Source of the DNA: Cercophora sp. LCS_1
Lineage: Eukaryota > Ascomycota > Sordariomycetes > Sordariales > Lasiosphaeriaceae
Reading direction: 5' to 3'
NCBI GenBank assembly: GCA_036250225.1
Contig: JAPZLL010000010.1
Location: forward strand, 124,001 to 188,000
DNA: 64,000 bases
The position numbers and the translations under genes are program-made. Below the pieces are notes generated by a model, which made no database searches, was not told where the DNA came from, and saw nothing but the letters and a program-made list of their open reading frames with translations. Positions 53,728 through 64,000 of the stretch are shown here, piece after piece (position 1 is the first letter of the stretch; each line of letters opens with the position of its first letter).

Positions 53728-56700
53728 CTAACCTAAAGTGCTCCTTCCCACAACTAGCTCGGCAAGCTCCCTCAGCGAAGCGCTTTGCAAAATGTCAAAA
53801 ATGGACAATTTGGCCTTTGCAGCCGAAGCAAGCCAATTCCGCAGCTCAATCGCAACCAACGAATCGACGCCATGCGCCGCAACCGCAATCCCCAGATCCA
53901 CGCTCTCGACCGGCACGTTGAATATCGCCGCGAGCCGCGCGCCCAGCGCCCCGGCAACCTTTTCCATCCCTTCCTTCCCCTTATCGCCGTCACGAAGAGT
54001 CTGCACCAGGAATGCTGTTGGGTCCAGCGTTGTCGCCTGGCCAGATGCGGAAGCCGATGATGACGACGACGACACAGCGAGCCGAAGCGTACCGAAGCGA
54101 TTGTCCCGACGGACTGCGGCGTCGGTGGGCAGACGATCCCATGGCAAGAGACCGACGATGACTTCACCGCTGGCTGGCGTTCGCTTTTCGATGGCCATGC
54201 CGATGAGCTCGAGTACAGTCTCTACGGATATGGACTCGGTGCCGAGGGCTTCGATGCGCTGGTGCGCACCGCTGTCGTTGGCGACCATGCCGGCACCGGT
54301 GATTGCTGGGAGGGCGAGACTTGTTGCCGTTAGACCGAGCGCGACACGGTAGCGAGCCAGGGCGTCCTCGAAGGTGTTCGCCGCTGCGTAGTTGGCTTGG
54401 GATGCATGCCCCACGATGCCGGTGATGGACGAGAGGAGGACAAAGAATGACAGGTCTTTGGGTAGGTACTTGTGCAGATTGGAGGCGCCGGCGATCTTAG
54501 GTTTGGTGGCGCGTTGCCATTGAGAGAAAGTCATGCGCTCGAATATGGTATCCTGTTTCTATGCGTTAGCCAGCACACGGGATGATAGGACAAAACATTG
54601 ATGTTGTCCTCTGCCGCAGGTATAATACTTACGTCGAGGACGGACGCAGCGTGTACCACGCCGCGAATGGGAGGCAACGACGTCGCGATGCGGGCGAGCA
54701 CGGCGGCAAGACTTTCTTCGCTTGATACGTCACCATCGAGAAACTGCAGACGGCAGCCCTTGCTTTCAGCCTCCTGTGCCATCTTCCCCCTTTCTTCGTG
54801 TCTCTCGGCGTTACGAGACACGACAACAACGTTTTTAGCCCCCTTGGAGGCCATCCAGAGCGCGATGGCGCCACCAATACCACCCACGCCGCCAACAACC
54901 AAGAATGTCGCATTTTTGTCCTCGAGCGGGGGTTGTTGGGCGCGAGGGAGGACCTGGACTAACTCGCCGTCTTGGGGAATAACAACGACTTTGCCGGCGT
55001 GGCTGCCTTGACGCTGCTGCTGACGAACATGTTGAAGCGCTTTGCTGAGTTGCGAGGCTGAAAAGCGCATCACATTTAGGGGCGGCTGTTTGATGTCGCG
55101 GAGAATCTGGAAACTCGCCTCCAGGGCTTCCTTCATCGCTTTGGGGCTGTGCTCAGCAAGCTGCAGCACGTCGACGCATCCGTACGTGGCGCAACGCGCT
55201 GCGAGAGCGGCCACGTCGATGCCCTTGCCCAGGCCTCCACCAACTTCTACCAGGCGGCCGAACCGGGCGATGCTGTCGCAGGCAGACCGAAGAAGGGATG
55301 TCGACGAAGAGGAAACAGGCGGGCCAGTGATGATGACGTTTACGCCTTTCGAGTTGGTCTTCTCCAGAATCGCCGCGGCGACATCGCTCGTGCCACGTCG
55401 AGAGATAATGCGGTGAGCGGGCGCATCGTACCTGTCGATGAGAATTTGAGCTTCTGCCTTGGTGGCGGCGGCAAACGTCACGTCGGCGCCGATATGGCGT
55501 GCTACCGCGAGCGTGGCCTGCATGTCTCGACTATCGACCGGGTGCAAGATCAAGGCGGTCTCTCCTTTCTGCAACTTGGCCACATGCACCAAGGCGTGAT
55601 ATGCCGCTGAGTATGCCAAGGGAACCGACGCGGCATCGATCAAGGGTACTCCGTCAGGGAGTTTGGCGAAGCTGGTCCAGGGCACAACAGGGGTACTCGA
55701 ATAAGGGCCTCGACCCAAGCCACAGACAGCATCACCGACCTGAAGGCCGCTTGCCAGCGCATCTTGCCCGAGGCGCGTGACAACACCAGACACCTCGTAG
55801 GCACGCACTTCCTCGTCACGGTAGCCGAGTCCATCCACACTAAAAGCTCTAGTTTCAATCTCAATCATGTTGTCGGCGATGGTCTTGGCCGAATCGTCCT
55901 GGACGTAGCCCGGCTTCCCCAACGCTGCCCGCTCATCCCAGACAAGTGCCCGTCCAGGCTGATAAAAGGGCTGGAGTGACTCGACTTCGGTATCGCTTCT
56001 GCTGTCGTTCCGTGCTGGGTACACGCGAGGAACATGGAGAATAGAATCCGCGACGGCATACTCCCAGTCAGCGCTGGCCAGATCGCCATCCCTAGCGCCA
56101 CGAGCCCGCTTCAAGGCGTCGAGAATGTGGCCAACGACCGACTCGGTATTGTCTATCCAGTTTCGTGGAAGATCAAGCATTGTGTATGTCCTGGTTGTGT
56201 CTTCGTGGCGAAGGGTGCGCAGAAGGCCTTGCACCTGGGCGGACGCAGGAGTGGGAGTGTCGACAGCACCGCCACCCGTTGTGAGCCACAAGACCGTCGG
56301 GCTCGTCGTCAAAACGTGTCGGAGTCTATCAAAAGCCGCCTCGTCCAGGCTGTCGAGAAGCGTTTTTCCGTTTGCCAGGTCGACCATGATGCAGGTCTTG
56401 TCAATTGGGTCCACAGAGTCAAGTGTCTCTCCTGACGCAGAGACACCGGTCCTAGCAGTAACCTCCTGGACCAAGCTTGCGATATTTTGTGTTGACTGGG
56501 ATAGAGCCACAATGGCGATTGACTGGTCTGTCAGAGAGCTCACTTCCTCGGGGTCGGCCGAGGTAGCGGTAGCCATGATGACACTCGAACCTTGATACTG
56601 TGCTTGCTCACAATCGGCGATGTCGAAGTCAACGCCCGTGAAACCGCCGGCACGCAAAAGCCCGTTCCACGCCTCTACCTTATGAGCCGGGGCCGGTCCA

Positions 56701-59700
56701 TCTTCGGTTGTTTCCGAGCCGGATAGGGCGCCCCAGATAAGCTGAGCATCCAAACGGTCTTGTGTCGGTTCAACCAAGATGAGCTTTCCGCCTGTGCGAA
56801 GCAATTTTCGCACATTCTTCAGTGCTTGTTCCGGGTCCTTGGTCACATATTTGGCACCGTTTATCACGATGAGATCCATGCTGTGGGCAATCAAGCCAGC
56901 AACAGACACGGGGTCCTGGCCGATATCAAGTTCCCGGAACTCCAGCAAGTCTGCCCAAGCTGTCGTTTTTGCCTTGGTTGCTTCGAGGGGGGCTGCGGTA
57001 GGGGATGTCACAGTATATGCACCGACGAGACTGCCGGCTTCGCCGTGCGGTGTAAAGGCTTCCAGCACGGCCTGGGTTGTCTCCCCGGTTCCCGCGGCTA
57101 TCTCGAGCACCTTCGCTCCCGGATTCGTGACGGCAAACAGCTGGACCAACTTGGCCAAGTGCTTGTGGCTCCTGTTTCGGACTCTGGGTGGATTTGCCAA
57201 GATCGTCTCAACATTATCTCCGTACTGTTGTGCGAGATCGCCAACCGTCGTGTCCCCGCTCGCGATTCCTGCAAGCGCAGATCCGATTTTGATGAGCAGA
57301 TCCCCGTAGGGTCCGGACGTCTTGAGCTCGTCGAATAGCATCTGCTTCACACCTTTGCTGGCTCGTGCCCACATCTTGCTTCCTGCTGCCAGTTGCCCGG
57401 ACTGTGCCTTCGTTACGACTGTCTTCATCCAGTCAAACAAGAGGCGCTGACCGTGCGTCCAGTTGTCAAAGTCTGGCTTTCGGGCTTCGATGGCGGTAAC
57501 GGCGTCTGCGATCAGGTGGTACGACGCCCGGGCGAGCTTTTTCTCCATGTCTAGCTCGCCGTCTCTAAGTATGATACGCATTTCGTCCTTGAAGGTGGGA
57601 GGGATGTTGTAAAGCACGTCTGGCTCCCATCGAGTTTTGGCGAGGGGAACACTTGGACCCTCTGAGGAGGTGTCACGGGGTCGAGGGATGGCTTGACAGA
57701 AAAGACCCTGGAGTGTGAGCCGAGCTTGCCCATCGCGGTCGGAGGGAGAGTTGACCACTGAGACGCGGGAGGTGAAGCCTTTGCGTTGCGCCTTGGATAA
57801 TTCGCTGAAGACGACAAGCTCTCGATCGGGCTGCGAGTGAAGAGATTGCTGGACGGTCATGGCTTGAAGGGAACGAGGGAGCACAACCGACGTCTTTCCA
57901 GTGCCAGGAGGTAGGTTGGTGTAGGTCGCCTGGATGATGCAGTCTAGCGTTTGGGGGTGAATGACGTATGAACTGGCCGCGGATTCTTCAGTACCTTGGA
58001 TACGGACTGTTGTAGCCGCCCTTTGGGTCGTTGTGGACGCTTTACCATCGACAACGCCCTGGAATGCCGGCCCATACTCGATACCCATCTCAGCGACGTG
58101 TGCCCGAAGGGCTGTGCCGGTTATTTGCCGGATTCTTGCCCCCAGGAAAGAATCAGGGTCATGCACCACGTCGTCGGAGTCCATATCTACTGTAGCCGAG
58201 ACCTCGCCGCGACAGTTCGTCACCCACACGCCGTTGGACCCCAGTGATTGAACTTCGAAAGCATACCACCCTGTCTCATCCCGTAACGGCCGCAGCGTGA
58301 GGTGCGTCTCGACGCGGTCTCCTGATGATGATCCCGTTTCTGGAACGGCCAGTGCGCTGAGAATCTCAACGTCTCGCACTTGATAGCCCTGGATTACTCC
58401 CGAAGACGAATCGGAAGAGGACATCATTCTCGTGGCCTCGATGGCCATGGAGATATAGGCGGCACCAGGGAGCACGGCATCGCCATCGACACGGTGGTCA
58501 CCTACCCACGGTAGGTCTATCAGACGCAAAAAGTTCCGCCATGTGGGTGTTGTTGCCCCTGACACGGGGATCCCGAGGAGCTCGTGGGGCGGAAACTTCT
58601 TGAAGCGGACGTCGTGGTTGATGCGAGACTCGACCCAGTAGCGGTTGGCGTGGTTCCAGGGGTACGCGGGCAAGTCGTGGACAAAGGATGCCCGATCGGA
58701 GCTGTTCACGGCCTCTAGGGCAACGGGATATCCGAGGCGGAGAAGGTCGGATGCAAGGTCCTGCATGGTATTGACTGCGTCGACTGGGCGTTTGAGACAG
58801 GATGTATACGCCATTTTCCGGCCAAGCAAAATCTGACGGATCGGTCCGCTGAGGGTCGAGTGCGGCCCAATCTCAACAATGGCGTCCACTTGAGCGGGGC
58901 CTTTGCCATCGGGACCGAAGCACATGGCCTCGAATGCCTGGGCAAAAAGGACTGGACGGGTGAGATTATCGACATAGTGCTCGGCGACAAGCTTGTCAGG
59001 CGATGCGATGATTCCTCCGGTGACAGGCGAGGTATAGATGACCTCGGCAGACCACGTCGGCGTTGAAGGGACGATTTGACGGAGCTTCTCAGCATACGCG
59101 CCCGCCATGCGCAGCATGTGGTGGGAGTGATAGGCCAGTGGCACGTTGAGCTTGCGGGCAAACTTGCCGTCCGCTTCCAGTCGGGCCACCACCTCTTTGA
59201 GATCCTCGACGTCGCCCGAAAACGTCACGCTGTTGGGGCTGTTGACGCACGCCACGACGACCTTGCCGCCCGACTTGGTCCCGCTGATGTATCCCGCCGC
59301 TTCTTCGGCCCCGACGCCTCCCGCAGCCATACCCCCGACCGGTTTGGAACCTCCGGAGTTATCAAAAAGGCCCCGCGCCAGCTCACCTCGCCAGTACGTG
59401 ACACCAAGCGCCTGCTCAAACGACAAAGCCCCGGCCGCGTACGCTGCAGCAATCTCACCACTGGAGTGGCTCGTTACTGCTGCCGGCCGAATGCCCCACG
59501 CCCGCAGCAGAATCACCAGACAGATCTGGAGGGCCACTGTTACAGGTTGCCCAAGGTGAATTTCGGACACACGAGTCGTTTTTGCATCGCGAAGTAGTTC
59601 CTCCCGCAACGACCAGTCTGCGCCATATCCGCGCAAGGCAGCGTCGGCGTCGTCAACAGCTGCCGAGAATACGGGATAAGCCGCCAGCAGCTCGCGTCCC

Positions 59701-61673
59701 ATGGCGTGCCATTGAGCGCCTTGGCCATTGAAAACGAAACCGAGACGCGGGGTCGTCCTGGCTGGAGGACAGTGTGATATCTTGAGCGTCGCCGACAGGC
59801 TAAGGGCTTGTTCCAGAGACGCGAGTGATGGTGCGCGGATGGCGGTCAGATTGGAGAGGCGGGATCGGCGCGCTGACAGTGTGTGGGCCAGGGCTGCCGG
59901 CGCGGGAGGAGTATCGGTCTCGAAGCCATGACGGAGGTACGAGGCGAGGTTGGATGCCATGGATTTTAGTGTTGTTGGATCTTGGGCAGACAGCACATAG
60001 AGCCGTGACACGCCGTCATCTCTCTCAGGGATACCGCCGTTCCCGATGGCGGTTTCAGGGGGTGCTTCAAGGATGACGTGTGCATTGGTCCCGCCATAGC
60101 CAAAGTTGTTGATGGACGCCCGCAGCGGTTTATCGCTCGGCCACGGGACGACACTCGTTGGAACACGCAGGTGCCAGCTACCCAGCGGAATCTTTGCGCT
60201 TCCAACGAGGTAGTTGAGATTCGGCGGAATGGCTTTGTGCTTCATCGCCATCGCTGCTTTGATGATGCCCGCGAGCCCGCTCACCCCTTCAGTATGCCCG
60301 ACGTTTGTCTTGACCGAGCCAACCCAGACCGGATCTTCGGCGTGACGACTCGCGCCGAACGTCCTCGCGAGCGATTCGGCCTCGGCGGCATCTCCTGCTT
60401 GAGTCCCGGTCATGTGGGCCTCCACGTAGCCCGTCTCTGACAGAGACAGACCGGCGCCACGGTAGCAGTCCCGGATGAGACGCATCTGGGCTTCGAGCGA
60501 GGGCGACGTGATGGTGGCTGTCTTGCCGTCTTGGTTGAGCCCCGAGTTGCGGATCACGGCGTGCACGCGGTCGCCGTCCCGAAGTGCTGCGTCAAGTGAT
60601 TTCAGGACTATGACTGCCACACCTTCACCGCGACCGTAGCCCTGTGCTCGAGAGTCCCAAGCGTAGCATCGGCCGTCGGCACCGACCATGCTGTGAAATT
60701 CGTTAGCCACTTATCAATATCACAGTCGGGCGAATGAGACCAACCCAAGAGAGGACATGGCAATGTAAATATCCGGATTCAGTATTGCATTCGACGCTCC
60801 AATGATAGAGATGCTGGATTCGCCCGTCCGGATCGTCTGACAGCCCTGGTGCAAAGCTGCCAGTGCGGCCGAACAACCCGTGTCGATGGACATGCTCGCG
60901 CCTTGGAAGTCGTAAAAGTGCGAGACACGGTTGGAGAACATGGCCGTGTAATTGCCCGTTAGTGTTGAAGCCGGCATGGTTTCGGGGTCGCGGGCTTGTA
61001 GGTCGTGGTAGTCTTTGGTGTAGCAGCCTACGAAGACGGATGTGTTTGGATCTGGACCGGCTGCTTTCTCGATGGGGATCCCGGCTATCTAGGATCAGCG
61101 TGTCTGCTGGAAGGTGTGAGATCGGTGGTACTCACCGTCTTCGGTCGCTTCAAAGACCACTTCGAGCAGCATTCTAAGTTGCGGGTCCATGGCCTGACGT
61201 GGTCAGTTTTTTTAAGCAGTGTAGGAGAGACAGAGAAACATACGCTGGCCACTTCGCTGGTGAAGTTGAAAAAGGTGGCATCGAATGCGGCCACGTCTTG
61301 TTGGAGAAAGTATCCCCCTGTTGAGTGATTCTGACCAGCCTGTTAGTTGCGTGTTCTAGGCTCGCCAGGGGTAGGTGTGGTTTACCCTTCCTGGTTTTTC
61401 GCTATTTGCATCGTACAGCGAGTTCACATCAAACCGGGACTCGGGAATGCGAGACCAGGCGTCTCGACCGGAGGAGCACAGCTCCCATAGCTTTTCGGGG
61501 CTTGTAGCGTCTCCGGCGAATCGACACGCCATGCCGACGACAGCGATGGGCGAGGGAGGTGATGCGTTGCCATTGCTGTTACTGTGATTAGGCTGTTCGC
61601 TTGAATGGGCGTGACCGTTTACGCCATTGGTGTAAGTTGGTTCCTTGCCGAAGCCGGTGCTGTCGATCGCCAT
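53728..61673 (-). CDS. highly reducing polyketide synthase, KS-AT-DH-cMT-ER(degenerate)-KR-ACP
   Basis: Iterative type I HR-PKS of about 2551 aa. Exons are 61673-61386, 61330-61244, 61193-61136, 61084-60745, 60690-54633 and 54552-53728; all phases agree. KS: active-site Cys near residue 215 (SIDTGCSAALAALH), His near 350 (EAHMTGTQAGD) and 390 (KTNVGHTEG). AT: Ser near 667 (SHSSGEIAAAY). DH: His near 990 (VGDHRVDGDAVLPG) and Asp near 1174 (HPQTLDCIIQ). cMT: SAM motif VLEIAAGTGE near 1452. ER: recognisable from about 1820 to 2170, but its nucleotide loop reads ILHPVDSRDMQA where a GGVGQ-like sequence is expected. KR: VVGGVGGIGGAIA near 2190 and catalytic Tyr in SQANYAAANTF near 2332. ACP: GVDSL Ser near 2508. 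There is no thioesterase, so release needs another enzyme. The divergent acyltransferase at 62357 is the obvious partner. The product is unknown. Confidence 0.93.
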
Positions 61674-62356
61674 GATGTGAGCCTTTGGAAAACAAGACTG
61701 TTCAGTGTGAGAATGGCAAACTCCAAAGGTATTATTGATCCGGGATCCAGATCTTGGGGTCGTCGTACTAGTCTAGTCTAGTTTAGCGACAACAGCGTCG
61801 TCTTGATGCCACGGGCCGCTTCAATGTCATGCAAGCATCGAATTCCGCTTTGCGTGGGATTGGAGATCCGATCGGCAGAATTGCGATGCATGTAAAGATG
61901 CAAGGTCAAGACGGGCCTTACCGTGCCTAGCACTACGTTGTGTGTGCTGTAAGCGGTGTAAGCCGGGTAAGCTAAGCGTGCTTACGATGCGCACTGCACG
62001 GTACGGAATAGCTTGGTGGTGTTTGACAAATGGGAATATCACGACGGGAAAATGAGGGAGGTGATGGTATTTTCTGTCTGCCTGTCTGTATTGCAAGGTT
62101 TAGCATGATGCCGACCACCCCTCAGGACCTGTGTTGTTCCGCCGTGTGGCGGACAATGGAACACCAATTGCTGCCGCCCGGAGGCCCAGATAAGGTAATC
62201 CGTTCTATGACCAGAATCCAAGAACCTTTAAGGTGGTTGAAAGTTATTTGCAGATTCTAATTAACATCATTTCAAGCTCCTTCCAGCAGTCTCTTATCAC
62301 AGTAATAGCGTCAACGACAACAACATCGAAGATCACCGTGGAACCCAGCAGACATC
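61674..62356. promoter_or_regulatory. bidirectional promoter between PKS and acyltransferase
   Basis: 683 bp between the two divergent start codons, with no coding frame of note. It probably co-regulates both genes. A short array of hexamers lies near its middle. No pathway-specific regulator gene is adjacent on the left side. Confidence 0.7.
61949..61985. promoter_or_regulatory. GTAAGC hexamer array
   Basis: GTAAGC occurs at 61949, 61958 and 61967, exactly 9 bp apart and in the same orientation, and again inverted (GCTTAC) at 61980. Four copies in 37 bp inside a divergent promoter suggest a multimeric binding site for a cluster regulator. Confidence 0.6.
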
Positions 62357-63814
62357 ATGTCGACACACCACGCCCCTCTTAGCGTGCTGGACCATTTTGC
62401 CATCCCCAATTACACGGCCATCAGCTGGTACATCCCACTCAAAGACGACGCGACGCCACAAGATGCCTTCAATGCACTCCGCGAGGGTCTACGCCTCACC
62501 TTCCGGCAACTCCCCTGGCTCAGCGGCAAAGTCCACAAAATGTCCCCATTATCGCCCGGCTGGCGCCCCGGCCAGCTCGAGATCCGGCACAGCGCAGCGG
62601 ACCTCGAAGGCGACCTGGCACAATTCCACTTCAAGCAACTAGACGAGTCCGAGGCACCAAGCTACGACGACCTCAAAGACTGTGGCTTCCCCATGGACAC
62701 CTTCCCCGACGAGGACATGCTCTGGGGAACCTACATCAAAATCCCCGAGGAAGACGAAGGCGCCGAATGCTTCAAAGCCCAAGCCAACTTCTTCCCCGGC
62801 GGCGTCCTCCTCTGCGGCGCGACGCACCACAACGCATGCGACGGCACCAGCCAATTCGACGTATGGCGCCAGTGGGCCGCCAACTGCGATGCTTTTCAAT
62901 CCGGCCCAGCCTCCGAAACTCCCGAGCCGCTGAGTTCCGACCGCGGCATCCTAGAACGCATCTGGACGGCCGAGAGCACACACCAAAGCAACAAAAACGA
63001 CATGAAACCGGTATCATGGACCCTCCTAGACATGGACCCCCCTTCCGCGACTCCGCGTCCACCCTCAGTCGTAACCATCTCGGAAGAAAAGATGCAATCA
63101 GCCGTCTTCTACATGTCACCCGACAAATTCACCGCCCTCCACAAGAAATGCCAGACCGAAACCGGCAACCCTCGAATCTCAGGGAACGACGCACTCACGG
63201 CTTTCATCTGGCGTGGTCTGCTCAAAGCCCGCCACACCGCTGCTCTCGCCTCGGGTCGCACGCCCGAATTAAACGCAGAAGCCAAACTCCAACTGACCCT
63301 CGACGGACGCCCCGATATCTCGCGCGCAGGCACAATGCCGCTCATCTACTACGGCAACATCGTCTTTATGAACGAGTGCACCATGCCTCTCTCCATACTA
63401 ACATCCCCGGACACTGGCGTATCAGCCGTTGCGGCGGCGGTCAGACACACCGCGGAACAGGCCACCTCGCAGACCATGCTTGATTCGTATGCGCTCGCGA
63501 AAGGGGTGCAACATTTTCAGGAGCTGGGACTGCGGCTTTCGCCGCTGACGGGGTGGGATATGATTCTTTCGTCGCTGATCATGTTTCCCGTCGAGGGCAT
63601 GCGGTGGGGTGGTGAGGTGTTTGGGAGGGGAGGCGAGGTGGACGCGATCAGGCCGATGTGGGATGCGATCAACGGGGCGGCGAGGCTCTGTTTCCCGTTG
63701 CCGAGACGGGGTGGTGGTGGGGTGGAGTTTGTGGTCAATTTGTTTGGGGATGAGATGGATTTGTTGCTGGCGGATGGGGAGTTTGTTGAGTTTGCGGATT
63801 ATTTGTGTTCGTGA
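62357..63814 (+). CDS. BAHD-type acyltransferase (PF02458), fungal
   Basis: A 485-aa single-exon acyl-CoA-dependent O- or N-acyltransferase of the Transferase family (BAHD, as in trichothecene 3-O-acetyltransferase). The start reads PLSVLDHFAIPNYTAISWYI, followed by FRQLPWLSGKVH. The catalytic HxxxD is HNACD at residues 158-162 (CGATHHNACDG). DALTAFIWRGLLKAR is the conserved helix of the second domain. The plant-type DFGWG motif is not present; NLFGDEMDLLL stands at its place, as in several fungal members. It is divergent from the PKS across a shared promoter and so probably acylates its product or offloads the chain. The acyl donor and acceptor are unknown. The gene looks intact. Confidence 0.9.
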   Translation: MSTHHAPLSVLDHFAIPNYTAISWYIPLKDDATPQDAFNALREGLRLTFRQLPWLSGKVHKMSPLSPGWRPGQLEIRHSAADLEGDLAQFHFKQLDESEAPSYDDLKDCGFPMDTFPDEDMLWGTYIKIPEEDEGAECFKAQANFFPGGVLLCGATHHNACDGTSQFDVWRQWAANCDAFQSGPASETPEPLSSDRGILERIWTAESTHQSNKNDMKPVSWTLLDMDPPSATPRPPSVVTISEEKMQSAVFYMSPDKFTALHKKCQTETGNPRISGNDALTAFIWRGLLKARHTAALASGRTPELNAEAKLQLTLDGRPDISRAGTMPLIYYGNIVFMNECTMPLSILTSPDTGVSAVAAAVRHTAEQATSQTMLDSYALAKGVQHFQELGLRLSPLTGWDMILSSLIMFPVEGMRWGGEVFGRGGEVDAIRPMWDAINGAARLCFPLPRRGGGGVEFVVNLFGDEMDLLLADGEFVEFADYLCS

Positions 63815-64000
63815 CACCTCTGACCGTTTATTCGGATTATAGAAAACGTCGTGAAGAAAGTCTCCCTCATCTTTCGGAGTAAAACACCGGGACAATCACA
63901 CACACTGCCTGCATAAGAGTAAAATTTTGATCTGTTTTCCTTTTATTCAAATGTATATTGAACATTGTAGACAGACTGATTCATAAATACGAATGCCTTC
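63815..64000. other. 3' region of the acyltransferase, window edge
   Basis: Only A+T-rich 3' flanking sequence with possible poly(A) signals. The next gene, possibly another cluster member, lies beyond the window. Confidence 0.6.

Noticed and set aside
60296..60420. KS His motif written EAHMTGT instead of EAHGTGT as a possible defect
   Set aside because: The catalytic His is kept, and I recall the Met variant in other HR-PKS enzymes; the same applies to SHSSG in the AT.
1..64000. CRISPR arrays, rRNA, tRNA and bacterial-type operons
   Set aside because: No repeat-spacer array and no tRNA-like GGTTCRA box with a foldable context was noticed; the gene structures are eukaryotic.

Overview
The window is nuclear DNA of a filamentous ascomycete (Pezizomycotina). 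The coding regions are mostly GC-rich and many genes carry one to six short introns of about 48-89 bp, with GT..AG ends and CTRAY-type branch sites. The gene families are typical of this group: Fungal_trans_2 regulators, HET-domain proteins, Clr5-ankyrin proteins, a Con-13-like secreted protein, a fungal rhodopsin-domain membrane protein, DUF7136 and a highly reducing (HR) PKS. A Sordariomycete is my best guess; nothing in the window proves the genus. Gene models were built by hand from reading frames, splice sites and remembered family conservation; no database was searched.

Layout. 0.7-3.3 kb: a seven-exon regulator of the Fungal_trans_2 type with no visible zinc cluster. 3.6-4.8 kb: an EgtD/EasF-like SAM methyltransferase. 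6.2-13 kb: a RING protein, a secreted protein made of two related halves, and a 976-aa HET protein. 13.6-18 kb: a large Clr5-ankyrin gene interrupted by a single in-frame stop. 20-22.6 kb: an MFS sugar transporter and a small SAM methyltransferase. 23.4-32 kb: a belt of decayed genes around one intact HET gene. It holds a 5'-truncated secreted hydrolase, a GMC oxidoreductase with a deletion and several frameshifts, two paralogous broken F-box genes, and an F-box/ankyrin gene with a frameshift between them. 32.8-52.3 kb: mostly intact genes, many for secreted or surface proteins. They are a secreted ABM-domain protein, a Con-13-like protein with a HEITH motif, a small Cys-rich protein, an F-box protein, a coiled-coil protein, an intact GMC oxidoreductase, a 7-TM rhodopsin-domain protein, two GPI-anchored proteins, a small secreted protein and a Myb-type regulator.

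53.7-63.8 kb: the clearest functional unit. A six-exon, about 2551-aa HR-PKS (KS-AT-DH-cMT-ER-KR-ACP) is transcribed divergently from a BAHD-type acyltransferase across a 683-bp intergenic region. The ER domain has lost the usual glycine-rich NADPH loop, which resembles the LovB situation where an enoyl reductase acts in trans; no such partner is visible here. The shared promoter carries three GTAAGC hexamers at exactly 9-bp spacing plus one inverted copy. The pair probably makes an acylated, C-methylated reduced polyketide. The cluster may continue past the right edge, since no oxidase, transporter or pathway regulator lies next to it on the left.
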